Shown: positions 9,863 through 20,939 of the stretch, one piece after another
How the letters are laid out: every line of letters begins with the position of its first letter
How positions within the stretch are numbered: the first letter of the stretch is position 1
DNA from: Rhodospirillaceae bacterium
Lineage (GTDB): Bacteria > Pseudomonadota > Alphaproteobacteria > Rhodospirillales > Rhodospirillaceae
Reading direction: 5' to 3'
Length of the DNA: 64,000 nucleotides
NCBI GenBank assembly: GCA_009694245.1
Contig: SHVO01000003.1
Coordinates: 1-64,000 of the forward strand
Made by a program: the position numbers and the translations under genes
Notes under the pieces: model-generated
Seen by the model: only the letters and a program-made list of their open reading frames with translations
Database searches by the model: none
What the model was told of the DNA's origin: nothing

Positions 9863-10417
9863 ATGACTCGCTTTCGCCGCGAACTTAGTCCTGACGACGC
9901 CAAGATCTGGCGCTATGTGACCCGCAGCGTTGAGCCTTTGAAGGGTATGATGGCGCGCCATCCCGCCCTTGACCAGGCCGAGACCGATCCGCCGGCAAGC
10001 TCTCGCGTCTCGCCCGCGCTTCGTTCCCAAATGCCACCGCGACCTTCCCGCATTCCCATTCCTCCAACTCCGCTCACTCTGGGGACGACCGCCGACATCG
10101 ATCGCCGCACCGCGCAGCGGCTCAAGCGCGGCGACATGGCGGTTGATGGCCGGATCGATCTCCATGGACTAAATCTCGATCAAGCTCACGATGCGCTCGC
10201 GGTATACATTCGCAGCGCATATGCACGGGGTGCGCGCTGTCTGGTTGTGGTCACCGGAAAAGGCAAGGGCGAGAGCATCGGCAAGATCCGCAATGAGACG
10301 CCGCACTGGCTGAATCAAGCGCCTCTCCGCTCCTTGATACTCGCAGTCGCGTCGGCGCGCCCGCGTGACGGCGGCGAGGGCGCGCTCTACGTGCTGCTCA
10401 AACGCAAGCGCGGCTGA
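9863..10417 (+). CDS. Smr domain protein
   Basis: DGRIDLHGLNLDQAHDALAVYIRSAYARGARCLVVVTGKGKG Smr domain. Confidence 0.92.
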   Translation: MTRFRRELSPDDAKIWRYVTRSVEPLKGMMARHPALDQAETDPPASSRVSPALRSQMPPRPSRIPIPPTPLTLGTTADIDRRTAQRLKRGDMAVDGRIDLHGLNLDQAHDALAVYIRSAYARGARCLVVVTGKGKGESIGKIRNETPHWLNQAPLRSLILAVASARPRDGGEGALYVLLKRKRG

Positions 10418-11225
10418 GAGCCGCGCGCTCCCGCCGTCTGCAGTTTCAAGATCACCGGCACATGGTCCGAAGGCGGCGCCCAATGACGCACATCGACCAA
10501 CACTTCGACGCCGGCGATGTCCGCTTTTAAGGGTTGTGTCACCCAAATGTGATCCAATCGCCGTCCTTTATTGGCGGCTTGCCAGTCGGCCGCGCGGTAG
10601 CTCCACCAGGTGAAAACCTGATCGTCGGCCGGGACGACTTCGCGCAAGGCATCGATGAATTGCAGCGACCGCTTCAGTCGTTCCAGGCGGCAATTTCTAT
10701 CGGCGTGTGGGTGACGATACGCGAAAGTTTGAGGTGATCCCAGACATCCGCCGGCCGGGGCGCGACGTTGAAATCTCCGGCAACGACGATGGCGTCGCGG
10801 TAGCCGTGGTGGCCGGCGAAGTGATCGGCCACGGTGTCGATGAACTTAAGCTTGTGGGCGAATTTCGGATTGCGCGCCACATCCGGGATTTCGCCGCCGG
10901 CGGGCACATAGAGGCTGTGGATACTCACGCCGTCAATCGTCGCGCTGATATGGAGCGCGTCGTTGCGGCCGCAATGGCTGTAGCGAGCAATCTCACCCAC
11001 CGGCCGGCGCGAAAGTATCGCGACGCCGTTGTACCCACCGAAACCCGACACGGCCTGGTGGACGAATCCCATGGCGGCAATCTCGGCCGCCGGGAAGGCC
11101 GCGGCTGCTGCGGCCTTGGTCTCCTGCAGACAAAGCACATCTGCCCCGGAAATCTCCGCCAACCGTTCGAGCTGGCCGAGGCGGCGGCGTACCGAATTGA
11201 TATTCCAGGAGGCATTGATCAACAT
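10387..11225 (-). pseudogene. xth: Exodeoxyribonuclease III with a single one-base frameshift (or a sequencing error)
   Basis: MLINASWNINSVRRRLGQLERLAEISGADVLCLQETK...VAGDFNVAPRPADVW...HTPIEIAAWND* in one frame, continuing as LERLKRSLQFIDALREVVPADDQVFTWWSYRAADWQAANKGRRLDHIWVT in the next. Adding one G near 10686 on the + strand restores a 279-aa protein. Confidence 0.9.
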
Positions 11226-11260
11226 GGGGGGCTGAGCCGGACGCCACGATAGCTGGGTTC

Positions 11261-11302
11261 CAAAAAGAAAACGGCGCCCGGTGTGGGGGGACACCGGGCG
11301 CC
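11261..11302 (-). terminator. Rho-independent terminator downstream of lolA
   Basis: 12-bp perfect stem GGCGCCCGGTGT/ACACCGGGCGCC (11273-11284/11291-11302), followed on the minus strand by a T-rich tract (gttttcttttt). Confidence 0.75.
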
Positions 11303-11570
11303 TATCGGAGAGCCCTAAATGGTAGGGGAACCATTTTCTGGGCGGCGTCTAACGTCATTGCGACGCCGACGTTTCGTGCAATCCATATAGGACCGGTTTG
11401 GCGTTTCGCAAAGCCGCGAGGTTGCATAACCGCCATGCGGCTGGCGCACGACCGCTTACAGGTCACTTTAATAGGATAAAACAATGAATTAGCCCTTGAA
11501 CACAAGACCGTGATCGACCCTCCGGGCCGGGCCTTTTGGCCGTTGGGGAGCCGGTTTTCGGCACGATGCT

Positions 11571-12188
11571 CTAGTCGCGATCGCCGCGTTTGCGCGGTTG
11601 GTAGCGAAAAAGATCGCGATCGAGGGCCACGCCGGGCTTGGCCTCGAACAAGGTCACCGAGACTTCCTTGTTCTGACTGTCCAGAACCCGCCATTGGCGA
11701 AGTTCAAAGGGCGCGTCGCTGAACACCAGAGTAAGCCGTCCGGCGGAAGAATCCTTGGCCATGGTCGCGGTGATCTCAACAATGCCAGGTCCGAGTTTCA
11801 CCGTCCCTAGCTTCAAGGCCGGGTCGCTGAAGGAAAGATCGTCCTTGAGCAAAATGCCGGCGGGCGTGTCATCAAGATCGACATGGCTCGCGTCGTTCAT
11901 CTCGGTGTCCACGTAAATCAGAAACGTGCCGTCGGCCACCAGCAACATCGGCGTCGGCGGATCGTAAACCAGACGCATGCGGCCCGGGCGTGACAGATAG
12001 ACATCGCCTTCGACACTCTTGCCGTCTGGGTTGACCTGAAGGAAACGTGCCTTCAAGGTTTTGATGGCGTTGAAGTAGTCTTCGGCTTTCTTGACTGCGG
12101 CGCCTTCATCCGCGGTCAAGGCAAAGGCCTGCGATCCATGCGTGATGGCGGCGAGAATCGGCAAGAGCAGCAAAAATTTTCGCAGCAT
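11571..12188 (-). CDS. lolA: Outer-membrane lipoprotein carrier protein LolA
   Basis: Signal peptide, then FNAIKTLKARFLQVNPDGKSVEGDVYLSRPGRMRLVYDPPTPMLLVADG. Confidence 0.9.
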   Translation of the reverse strand: MLRKFLLLLPILAAITHGSQAFALTADEGAAVKKAEDYFNAIKTLKARFLQVNPDGKSVEGDVYLSRPGRMRLVYDPPTPMLLVADGTFLIYVDTEMNDASHVDLDDTPAGILLKDDLSFSDPALKLGTVKLGPGIVEITATMAKDSSAGRLTLVFSDAPFELRQWRVLDSQNKEVSVTLFEAKPGVALDRDLFRYQPRKRGDRD

Positions 12189-12279
12189 GGCTTATGTCCG
12201 ACTAAGACGCGGCTTTCCCGAAAATATCCTAGAGAATCGTCCCGAAAAGCATGCCCTCGGACTTGTTCCGGGGGGGGGA

Positions 12280-12332
12280 ACCGGTTTTCGCGCCGGCGAA
12301 GGCCGGCATTCAATAGATGCGCGACTTCGCGC
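12280..12332. repeat. Dispersed repeat copy (paired with 525-575)
   Basis: accggttttcgcgccggcgaaggccggcattcaatagatgcgcgacttcgcgc; nearly identical to 525-575 apart from short indels and two substitutions. Confidence 0.75.
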
Positions 12333-12427
12333 TTGGAACGATGCGACACCTTAATTAGTTGCAGACTACGGCGCGGGTGCGGCCAAGTCCACCGCCGATG
12401 GGGCTCAGTGGGCGCCTCGTGCCAAAG

Positions 12428-14899
12428 CTACATCTCATGAGACTGCGGCAATAGGATTTCGCGTTTGCCGACATGGTTGGCCCGGGAAATCATGCCCTGC
12501 TGTTCCATCTCTTCGATGATCCGCGCCGCCCGGTTATAGCCGATCTGCAAGTGACGTTGGATGAAGCTGGTTGATGCCTTGCGTTCTCGCGCGACCACAG
12601 CAACGGCTTGGTCGAACAACCCGTCACCTGTCGATGTGTTACCGCCTGCAAGGCCGCCGAAGCCGGGCACATCTTCAAGATCGTCTTCCTCGGTTACGGC
12701 ATCGACATAATCGGGCTCGCATTGCCCGCGTAGCTGCGTTGTGACCAATTCCACCTCTTTATCGCTGACAAACGGGCCATGGACGCGCGTAATACGCCCG
12801 CCAGCAGCCATATACAGCATGTCGCCCTGCCCCAGTAGTTGCTCGGCGCCTTGCTCACCCAGGATGGTGCGGCTGTCGATCTTGCTCGTGACCTGGAAGC
12901 TGATGCGCGTCGGGAAGTTGGCTTTGATAGTGCCGGTAATCACGTCCACGCTTGGGCGCTGCGTCGCCATGATGACGTGAATGCCGGCAGCGCGCGCCAT
13001 CTGCGCGAGGCGCTGCACCGCCGCTTCCACGTCTTTCCCGGCCACGAGCATCAGGTCGGCCATCTCGTCGATGATCACGACAATGTAAGGCAGCGGTGTC
13101 AGATTTAGATCTTGTTCTTCATAAATCGGCTTTCCGGTCGCCGGCTCGAAGCCGGTCTGGACCGTGCGCTTCAGTTCCACGCCCTTCTTGGCTGCTTCCA
13201 CCAGGCGCTGGTTGTAGCCGGCGATGTTGCGCACCGACAGTTGGCTCATGGCGCGGTAGCGATTCTCCATCTCGCGCACCACCCACTTCAGCGCCATCAC
13301 TGCCTTGTCGGCGTCGGTCACAACCGGCGCCAGTAAGTGCGGAATACCGTCGTAGATTGAGAGCTCAAGCATCTTCGGATCGATCATGATAAGGCGCACG
13401 GTGGCGGGCGTATTGCGGTATAGCAAAGACATGATCATGGTGTTGATGGCGACAGACTTGCCCGAGCCGGTCGTGCCGGCCACTAACAGGTGCGGCATGC
13501 GCGCAAGGTCGGCGTACACCGGGGCGCCGCTGATGTCCTTGCCCAAGGCCAGAATCAATTTGCCGTCGCTTCGCTCGAATTCCTCGGCCGCCAGCTGCTC
13601 ACGCAGGTAAACCGTCTCGCGGGTAGCATTGGGCAGTTCAATACCGATAACGCTCCGACCGGGCACTACCGCGATGCGCACCGCGACCGCGCTCATCGAA
13701 CGGGCGATGTCATCGGCCAACGAGACCACGCGTGAAGTCTTGGTGCCCGGCGCCGGCTCAAGCTCGTAGAGCGTGACGACGGGGCCTGGCCGAACTTTGG
13801 TGATCTGCCCTTTGATGCCAAAGTCGTCGAGCACCGATTCAAGCATGCGGGCGTTGCTCTCAAGGGCTTCGCGGCTAATGATCTTGCCTATGCGCTCCGG
13901 CGGTGGCGCTGTCAGGGTCTCAAGATGCGGCAGCTCGAATCCCTTGCTCGCCGCCGGCAACAGGTTTCCCTGACGGGCTTCCATTTCACGCTTCGAAGGT
14001 TTAGCGGCCTTCGTGCGTGGGGCAACGACCGCGTCCTTGGTTCGCGGTCTCTCGATCTCGAAGGCCTCACGGCCCACCGCGGACTCGTCGGCGACATCTG
14101 CCGCGGGCGCCGTGTGCGGTTCAATGTCGCGGTCGATTTCAATCGCGGGCTCTCGCCGCAGGCGCTTCGCACATGTTTCCTCTGCCGGGCCGGATGGGCG
14201 CGCAAATATCGCACCTATCAGCACGCTCATGACCCGCGTGCCCGCGCTAATCACGGAGCGGCCAAAGCCTAACAATGCTTGGGCGAATCGCAAGCTCAAC
14301 TCCGCCACCGTCGCAGCCTTCAAAGTCATGGCCCACGAGGCCGCAATTGTGCCAACCACTCCCGAAGCCGCGGCGAGAAACAGTCGCAGACCGTCGGCCG
14401 CAAGCGGATCAAGGCTGCGCATGATGCCGTCGTGACGCGCCACCAGTCCGAGCAACACCTGGCCCGTCATCCCGCCCAGACCAGCTGTGATCGGCCAAAC
14501 CTCCGGCGCTGGAATCGCTTCAAGGCCGGTTGCGATCAGTAACGTCGCGGCGACACCAGCCAATGTGCGTAGCCACAGCCAGTGCACGGACTCGGCGCGT
14601 ATCAGGCGCACACCCCAGGCCGCGACGACCAGAACGACCGCGCTTGCCGCCAGTCCCACGGTTTGCAGGGCCGCATCGGCCACAACGGCGCCGGCGAGAC
14701 CTAGACTGTTTTCCGGCGCGGTGTTGGTCGCGGTATTGAGCGAAGGATCGGTCGGCGCATAACTCGCTAGCGCCAGCGCAATGCCCACGCTGGCCAGCGC
14801 GACGCCGGAGCCGGCGGCGAACATAGCGCTACGCCTTAACGTGGCTGCCCAAGCCGGCGGCAGGAAGGGAACGTTCTGGACGCGGACAGCAGTGTTCAT
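12428..14899 (-). CDS. ftsK: DNA translocase FtsK
   Basis: 823 aa; N-terminal TM segments, [29 protein letters not shown], and a C-terminal gamma domain ([29 protein letters not shown]). Confidence 0.98.
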   Translation of the reverse strand: MNTAVRVQNVPFLPPAWAATLRRSAMFAAGSGVALASVGIALALASYAPTDPSLNTATNTAPENSLGLAGAVVADAALQTVGLAASAVVLVVAAWGVRLIRAESVHWLWLRTLAGVAATLLIATGLEAIPAPEVWPITAGLGGMTGQVLLGLVARHDGIMRSLDPLAADGLRLFLAAASGVVGTIAASWAMTLKAATVAELSLRFAQALLGFGRSVISAGTRVMSVLIGAIFARPSGPAEETCAKRLRREPAIEIDRDIEPHTAPAADVADESAVGREAFEIERPRTKDAVVAPRTKAAKPSKREMEARQGNLLPAASKGFELPHLETLTAPPPERIGKIISREALESNARMLESVLDDFGIKGQITKVRPGPVVTLYELEPAPGTKTSRVVSLADDIARSMSAVAVRIAVVPGRSVIGIELPNATRETVYLREQLAAEEFERSDGKLILALGKDISGAPVYADLARMPHLLVAGTTGSGKSVAINTMIMSLLYRNTPATVRLIMIDPKMLELSIYDGIPHLLAPVVTDADKAVMALKWVVREMENRYRAMSQLSVRNIAGYNQRLVEAAKKGVELKRTVQTGFEPATGKPIYEEQDLNLTPLPYIVVIIDEMADLMLVAGKDVEAAVQRLAQMARAAGIHVIMATQRPSVDVITGTIKANFPTRISFQVTSKIDSRTILGEQGAEQLLGQGDMLYMAAGGRITRVHGPFVSDKEVELVTTQLRGQCEPDYVDAVTEEDDLEDVPGFGGLAGGNTSTGDGLFDQAVAVVARERKASTSFIQRHLQIGYNRAARIIEEMEQQGMISRANHVGKREILLPQSHEM

Positions 14900-14911
14900 G
14901 AACCCAATTCC

Positions 14912-16135
14912 TTACTGAGGAAGGCTATTGCGAGCGACGCTCAAGAGCGTTTGTTTCATACGGGTGAGCGCTTCAGCCGTGCGATCACGGTCGTGGACAA
15001 GGGCGACGCGGATATACGACCGGCCAGGATTGTCAGGACCTTGACTGGTGGCGCGCGCCAGGTATCCGCCCGGCAGCACCTTAACTCCAGCCTCGCGCCA
15101 CAGGGCCTTGGTGACGGATTCGCCGTCGCCGACATCGAGCCACAGAAAAAATCCGCCAGCCGGCCGATAAAATCCGAAATTATTGCCAAATATGTCTGCC
15201 GCGTCGTCAGTCTTGGCCCGGTAGAGCCGGCGGTTGTCCGCCACGTGATCCTCGTCGCGCCACAGCGCGGCAGCCGCGGCCATGACCGGCAAGGGTTGCA
15301 CGGCGCCACCATGAGCGCGCAATTTCGAGAACCTGGCGATCAGCTCAGAGTCGCCGGCGACGAAACCCGCGCGTAATCCAGGCACACTCGAACGCTTCGA
15401 GAGTGAATTGAAAACCAGTACATTACTAAGACCTTCACCGAGGGCGGCGCAGGCCTCCAATGCGCCCGCGGGCGGCGCGTCGGCGTAGATTTCCGAATAG
15501 CACTCGTCGGACACCAGCACGAAGTCGTGCTTGCGCGCGAGACGAATGGCGTCCTTGAGGAGATCGAGACTGGCGACCGTGCCTTGGGGATTGGCGGGTG
15601 TGCAAAGATAGGCCATGGCGGCGCGATCAAGATCGCCGCTCGCGACACCGGCATAGTTAGGCAAAAATCCGCTGGCCTTGGTGGCGGGCACAAGGATCGG
15701 CTCGGCACCGCTCATCACCGCCGCTCCGAAATAGACTTGGTAGAACGGATTGGGCATTAGCACGGTTGGCGTGCGGCCGTTCTTCTGTGGGGGCACGCAG
15801 AGTTGCGCGGCCATGAACAAAGCTTCGCGGCTTCCGGCAACCGGCAAAACATGACGATCGGGGTCGATAAAACCGTTCGGTAGGTCATAACGGCGCGCGC
15901 ACCACGCGGCGACGGCGGCGCGATAGTCGGGCGTTCCGGGTGTCGGCGGATATTTGCCCCAATCCTGGGGGTTCTGGGCAAGCGCCTTGAAAAGCAGATC
16001 CGGGGGCGCGTGCTGGGGCTCGCCGATGGACATTATGACCGGGCTAACGCCCAGGGGCGGCTCAATGCCCGCAAGCAGCGCCGCCAGGCGCTGAAATGGG
16101 TATTCGGTCAGCCCATCCAAGCGGGTGTTGTACAT
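14912..16135 (-). CDS. PLP-dependent class I/II aminotransferase (possibly succinyldiaminopimelate aminotransferase)
   Basis: LTEYPFQRLAALL, SIGEPQHAPPD, NPQGTVA, SDECYSEIY, NSLSKRSSVPGLRAGF (PLP lysine). Confidence 0.9.
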   Translation of the reverse strand: MYNTRLDGLTEYPFQRLAALLAGIEPPLGVSPVIMSIGEPQHAPPDLLFKALAQNPQDWGKYPPTPGTPDYRAAVAAWCARRYDLPNGFIDPDRHVLPVAGSREALFMAAQLCVPPQKNGRTPTVLMPNPFYQVYFGAAVMSGAEPILVPATKASGFLPNYAGVASGDLDRAAMAYLCTPANPQGTVASLDLLKDAIRLARKHDFVLVSDECYSEIYADAPPAGALEACAALGEGLSNVLVFNSLSKRSSVPGLRAGFVAGDSELIARFSKLRAHGGAVQPLPVMAAAAALWRDEDHVADNRRLYRAKTDDAADIFGNNFGFYRPAGGFFLWLDVGDGESVTKALWREAGVKVLPGGYLARATSQGPDNPGRSYIRVALVHDRDRTAEALTRMKQTLLSVARNSLPQ

Positions 16136-16407
16136 TCCGAGCCTTTACGTTCGCCCCACTGGATCGCGCAGGGCCTTTCCCGCCGCCGAGCGCCCGGAGC
16201 CTCAAAGTCGATCCTTCGAGGCCGAGCCGGGCGGCGGCTGGCCAATCCTGGGCCAGCATAGTATACGAACCGCAAACGGAAGGCAAAAATTGCCTGATTT
16301 TCAGCGGTATCCAGGCGACTCTTGAGGGTTTACCTAAGATAAGTGGAATAGCACCGAAATAATCTATAATAAATTGAAATATATAGATTAAATCACCATT
16401 TAGGCCT

Positions 16408-17598
16408 TCAGGCCAACAGCTCGCGCAAGACCGCGTTGAGGGCAAGGAGACCCTTGGGGGTTGCGACCAAGGCCTCAGGGGTTTCGGTCAAATAACCGTC
16501 GGTCGTGAGGATTTTGGCAGCGGTCATATCCACCACGTCCATAATTGGGCGTCCGGCCAAGCGGGCGAATCGAGCCTTGTCGATGCCCTCAGCGAGGCGC
16601 AGTCCGACCATCACCAGTTCCTCGGCGCGGGTTGCCGCCGTCAGCGGTTGTTCTTCTTGGGTGCCGTGGCCCTCGGCTCCGACGCGCTTCAACCACAAAG
16701 CCGGGGCCTTGACCTGACGCGTCGCGCGCATGCTGCCTTCGATGGTCAAGCGACCATGGGCACCGGGACCGACCCCGACATAATCACCGCCGCGCCAATA
16801 GGTCAGGTTGTGTCGGCAAGTCGCGCCGTCTTTCGCATGGTTGGAAATCTCATAGGCCGGATAACCAGCGTCGGCGCAAAGCCCTTGCGTGACGTCATAG
16901 AGCGTCGCGCTCGAATCCTCGCCGGGCAAAACAAACGCGCCGCGGGCATGGGCATCGAACATCGCCGTGCCCGGCTCCATCGTCAGTTGGTATAGCGAGA
17001 GATGAGTGATGCCGTGATCGCTCAGCTCACCAAGCGCCTCGGCTAGTTCCGCGCGCCAGCTTTCGATGGTCTGACCCGGGCGCGCATAGATCAAGTCAAA
17101 GGACACACGCGGGAAAATTTTCGCCGCGGTCCGCCAAGCCTGGCGCGCCTCCTCGACACTATGTTGCCGTCCCAAGAACCGAAGGTCACTCTCGCTTAAG
17201 GACTGTACGCCCATGGAAAGACGGGCGACGCCGGCGGCGCGAATCGCGGCGAAGCGCGCGGCGTCGACACTGCCGGGATTTGCCTCAAGTGTGATTTCCA
17301 GATCGTTGGTTGCGCGCCAGTGCCGGCGCGCCGCGTCAATGAGGTCGGCGGTCGTCGCAGGGTCCATGAGCGACGGCGTGCCGCCGCCAAAAAAAATGCT
17401 CGTTAATATGCGCCCCTGGGTCCGCGCCGCGTAGAATTCCAATTCCCGCAACAGGGCCTCGCGCCAAATATCCTGGTCGACACTTTCAACAACGTGGCTG
17501 TTAAAGTCACAGTAAGGGCACTTGGAGAGACAAAAAGGCCAGTGGATATAAAGTCCAAAACCTTCGTCGCCTTGAATCGCCGGATTCATCAAAAGCAC
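16408..17598 (-). CDS. hemW: Radical SAM HemW (coproporphyrinogen III oxidase-like)
   Basis: [22 protein letters not shown] and [12 protein letters not shown]. Confidence 0.95.
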   Translation of the reverse strand: MLLMNPAIQGDEGFGLYIHWPFCLSKCPYCDFNSHVVESVDQDIWREALLRELEFYAARTQGRILTSIFFGGGTPSLMDPATTADLIDAARRHWRATNDLEITLEANPGSVDAARFAAIRAAGVARLSMGVQSLSESDLRFLGRQHSVEEARQAWRTAAKIFPRVSFDLIYARPGQTIESWRAELAEALGELSDHGITHLSLYQLTMEPGTAMFDAHARGAFVLPGEDSSATLYDVTQGLCADAGYPAYEISNHAKDGATCRHNLTYWRGGDYVGVGPGAHGRLTIEGSMRATRQVKAPALWLKRVGAEGHGTQEEQPLTAATRAEELVMVGLRLAEGIDKARFARLAGRPIMDVVDMTAAKILTTDGYLTETPEALVATPKGLLALNAVLRELLA

Positions 17599-18185
17599 GC
17601 CGCCACCAACTTCTGGAAAGCATCGGCGCGGTGGCTGATGGCGTGTTTGGCACGGGGTTCCATCTCGGCCAAGGTGACGGAATGGCCATCGGCAATGAAG
17701 ATTGGATCGTAGCCAAAACCCTTGGTGCCACGGGGCGGAAAGCTCAAGAGCCCCGTTACTTTGCCTTCGAATGTCTCACAATAGCCATCGGGCCAAGCCA
17801 AGGCCAAAGCGCACACAAAGCTTGCACGGCGGTTTTTCTTGCCGGTCATCACTCGTTCGATGCGCCCCATGGCCACGCCGAAATCCTTCGAAGGTCCCGC
17901 CCATCTTGCGGAGTAAATTCCCGGCGCGCCGTTGAGAGCATCTATGCACAAGCCCGAATCATCGGCCAGCGCTGGAAAGCCCGCGGTTTTCGCGGCGGCC
18001 AAAGCCTTGAGTTCGGCATTGGTTACGAACGTGTCACCGGTCTCCTCCGGTTCGGCGAGATTCAAATCGAGGGCCGAGACGACTTCAGCGGCAAATGGTG
18101 CCAAGAGCTCACGGATTTCGCGGACCTTTCCGAGGTTGTGGCTTGCGACCACCAACTTGCCGCCGGTGAAGCGCCGGCGCCGCAC
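17589..18185 (-). CDS. rdgB: RdgB/HAM1 non-canonical purine NTP pyrophosphatase
   Basis: [46 protein letters not shown] start inferred at 18185. Confidence 0.93.
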   Translation of the reverse strand: MRRRRFTGGKLVVASHNLGKVREIRELLAPFAAEVVSALDLNLAEPEETGDTFVTNAELKALAAAKTAGFPALADDSGLCIDALNGAPGIYSARWAGPSKDFGVAMGRIERVMTGKKNRRASFVCALALAWPDGYCETFEGKVTGLLSFPPRGTKGFGYDPIFIADGHSVTLAEMEPRAKHAISHRADAFQKLVAACF

Positions 18186-18187
18186 GT

Positions 18188-18970
18188 TTACAGTCCGGCC
18201 TTCAGCAATGCTGCACGCTGCAGGGCAACCAAATGTGCAACACCCGTTTTGGCGAGTTCGAGCAAGGCAAGGAATTCGGATTCCGCGAACGGCTGATCCT
18301 CGGCCGTGCCTTGAATCTCGACGATTTTGCCCGAGGCCGTTAACACGAAATTGGCGTCGGCCTGTGCCGCCGAGTCCTCGGCGTAATCCAAGTCCAGGAC
18401 CGCGGTTCCCTGATAGAGTCCGCAACTGACCGCGGCGACCGGCTCGCGCAACGGAATCTTGCTGATAGCGCCCGCGCGTTTCATGGTGGCAAACGCTTGG
18501 TGGAGCGCGAGATAGGCGCCGGTGATGCCTGCCGTGCGTGTGCCGCCGTCGGCCTGAATCACATCGCAATCCACGCGCACTTGAATTTCTCCGAAGCCGC
18601 GAATATCCGTCACCGCGCGCAAAGCGCGCCCGATCAGGCGTTGAATCTCTTGCGTACGGCCCGACTGGCCGCCCTTGGCGGCTTCACGCGGCATACGTGT
18701 ATTGGTGGCGCGCGGCAGCATGCCGTATTCCGCGGTCACCCAGCCCTTGCCGCTGTTCTTTAGCCAGGGCGGGAGTTGCTCCTCGACTGAGGCGAGGCAA
18801 AGGACGTGGGTGTCGCCGAACTTTACCAGACAGGAACCCTCGGCGTGCTTACTGACGCCCATTTCAAAACTCACGTCCCTGAGGGCGTTGGGGCTGCGTT
18901 TCGACGGGCGATTGGTGAAGCTAGCAGGGGTCATGGCGGGTATCCGGTGTTGAGGCCAAGGCGGCAGCAA
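18188..18970 (-). CDS. rph: Ribonuclease PH
   Basis: [59 protein letters not shown]. True start probably slightly inside the ORF. Confidence 0.95.
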   Translation of the reverse strand: MLPPWPQHRIPAMTPASFTNRPSKRSPNALRDVSFEMGVSKHAEGSCLVKFGDTHVLCLASVEEQLPPWLKNSGKGWVTAEYGMLPRATNTRMPREAAKGGQSGRTQEIQRLIGRALRAVTDIRGFGEIQVRVDCDVIQADGGTRTAGITGAYLALHQAFATMKRAGAISKIPLREPVAAVSCGLYQGTAVLDLDYAEDSAAQADANFVLTASGKIVEIQGTAEDQPFAESEFLALLELAKTGVAHLVALQRAALLKAGL

Positions 18971-19059
18971 TCAAGAGCCGCCGGCGCCTCGTCTAACACC
19001 CCCTTCGGGCAGGGTCAAAGCGGCGCCGGCCGCCCGCTTTTTGCCCTGGGGCGGGTGCA

Positions 19060-19088
19060 TTGACGCACCCCGCTTCGCGGATTACATA
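19060..19088 (+). promoter_or_regulatory. Candidate sigma70-type promoter for hrcA-grpE
   Basis: TTGACG-N17-TACATA just upstream of hrcA. Confidence 0.45.
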
Positions 19089-19114
19089 GCGGGCATCCAC
19101 ATGACATATGTTCT

Positions 19115-20206
19115 TTGCCATCGGTCAGAACACACATGATCGCCCCCGACGCTCACGGTGTCGTCGCCTTGAACGAACGGTCGCGGGAAATCTTCCGTCA
19201 CATCGTCGATGCTTTTGTGGAAACCGGAGATCCTGTCGGATCCCGGACGATCGCACGGAAGTTGAACGGCGCCCTGTCGCCGGCCTCCATTCGCAACGTC
19301 ATGGCGGACCTCGAATATTCGGGCTTGCTCTTTGCTCCCCACACCTCCGCCGGCCGCCTACCGACCGAGGCCGGCTTGCGCATGTTTGTCAGCGGCATCC
19401 TTCAAGTCGGAGGGCTAGACGCCGAGGAGCGCCAAACGATCGACGCCCACTGCCAAGCTGCCGGGCGGTCGTCCGAGGAGGTGCTGGCGCAGGCCACCGG
19501 CGCGCTCGCGGGACTCGCCCAATGCGCCAGTCTGGTCCTTGCCCCAAAGATCGAAACGCCCCTCAAGCACATCGAAATCGTCAATCTAAAACCCGGCCGC
19601 GCACTGGTGGTTATGGTCAACGAAAGCGGCGTCGTGGAAAACCGCCTGATCGATGTTCCCCCGGACCTGCCCCCTTCGACATTAATTGAAGCCGGGAACT
19701 ATCTCGCCGCCCACCTGGCCGGCAAAACCATCGCCGAGGCCGCGACCGACATTCTCGACGACCTCAACTCGCGCCGCGCGCAGCTCGATGAACTCACGGC
19801 AAAGGTTGTCAAAGCGGGGCTTGCCACCTGGAGCGGCCAGGCCAATGTCGGCGGGCGCGATGCCGCGCTGATCATCAAGGGCCAATCGAATCTGCTCAAC
19901 AACGTCACGGCGATCGAAGATCTTGCCAGCATCCGCCATTTGTTTACGGTGCTGGAGGCGCGTGAACAAATGCTGCGCGTGCTTGACCTGGTTGGCCGCG
20001 GCGAAGGCGTGCAGATTTTCATTGGTGCGCACAACGAGCTCTTCGGCATGGCCGGATGTTCGATGGTGGTGGCGCCGTTTCAGAACGCCCGCGAACAGAT
20101 TGTCGGTGCCATCGGGGTCATCGGTCCAACGCGCCTCAACTACGCCCGCATCATCCCCATGGTGGATTACACGGCGAAGCTTGTCGGAAGAATGCTGGAA
20201 CAATAA
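19115..20206 (+). CDS. hrcA: Heat-inducible transcription repressor HrcA
   Basis: LNERSREIFRHIVDAFVETGDPVGSRTIARKL, SPASIRNVMADLEYSGLLFAPHTSAGRLPTEAGLRMFV. Probable start is MIAPDAHG at 19136. Confidence 0.96.
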   Translation: MPSVRTHMIAPDAHGVVALNERSREIFRHIVDAFVETGDPVGSRTIARKLNGALSPASIRNVMADLEYSGLLFAPHTSAGRLPTEAGLRMFVSGILQVGGLDAEERQTIDAHCQAAGRSSEEVLAQATGALAGLAQCASLVLAPKIETPLKHIEIVNLKPGRALVVMVNESGVVENRLIDVPPDLPPSTLIEAGNYLAAHLAGKTIAEAATDILDDLNSRRAQLDELTAKVVKAGLATWSGQANVGGRDAALIIKGQSNLLNNVTAIEDLASIRHLFTVLEAREQMLRVLDLVGRGEGVQIFIGAHNELFGMAGCSMVVAPFQNAREQIVGAIGVIGPTRLNYARIIPMVDYTAKLVGRMLEQ

Positions 20207-20271
20207 GTCATTCAATCGTCCGTCCGGCCGCAAAGCCGCTTAATCGAATTTTAAAAAAAAGACTCAGAATC

Positions 20272-20910
20272 ATGACGAACCCTGCTCCCGAGCCCGACGC
20301 TCCGCCCTCCGGCCCCGCGGCCGACGCTCCTTTCGAAGCGCCAGCCGCTGGAAGCGACACGCCGGGACCGAATCCGCAGGCACGCATCGCCGAGCTTGAG
20401 GCCCTTGTCGAAATACTAAAAAATGAAAAGCTGCTTGCACTTGCCGAGGCTGAAAATGCCGGCAAGCGCGCCGACAAACGCATCGCGGACAACGCCAAGT
20501 ACGCGGTCTCAAATATCGCCAGGGCCCTGTTGCATGTGGCCGATAATCTCGGCCGTGCTTTGCTCGCGGCCCCGCCTGACAGCCGCACCGCCAATGAGAC
20601 CCTCAAGAATCTCGCTACCGGCGTCGAGCTTACGGAGAAGGAGTTGGAGACCGTCCTCGAGAACCAAGGCGTGCGGCGGATGAATGTCATCAACCAGCTC
20701 TTCGACGCCAACCTCCACAACGCCATTCAGGAAGTCGAAAACGCGACTGTTTCCAACGGTACGATCGTGCAAGTTTTTCAAGACGGGTATATGATCCACG
20801 ATCGCCTGCTGCGCCCGGCCATGGTGGTTGTCTCCAAGGGCGGGCCAAGGCGCGAGGCCAGTGCACCGGGAAATGCCGGCGGCGCGAGCGGAGTGAACAC
20901 GACGATCTAA
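20272..20910 (+). CDS. grpE: Nucleotide exchange factor GrpE
   Basis: MTNPAPEPDAPP start inside the longer ORF; DNLGRALLAAP, MNVINQLFDANLHNAIQEVEN, VVQVFQDGYMIHDRLLRPAMVVVSKG-type GrpE C-terminus. Confidence 0.95.
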   Translation: MTNPAPEPDAPPSGPAADAPFEAPAAGSDTPGPNPQARIAELEALVEILKNEKLLALAEAENAGKRADKRIADNAKYAVSNIARALLHVADNLGRALLAAPPDSRTANETLKNLATGVELTEKELETVLENQGVRRMNVINQLFDANLHNAIQEVENATVSNGTIVQVFQDGYMIHDRLLRPAMVVVSKGGPRREASAPGNAGGASGVNTTI

Positions 20911-20939
20911 GGCACGTTTTCGTAGAAAGGAGCGAAGCT

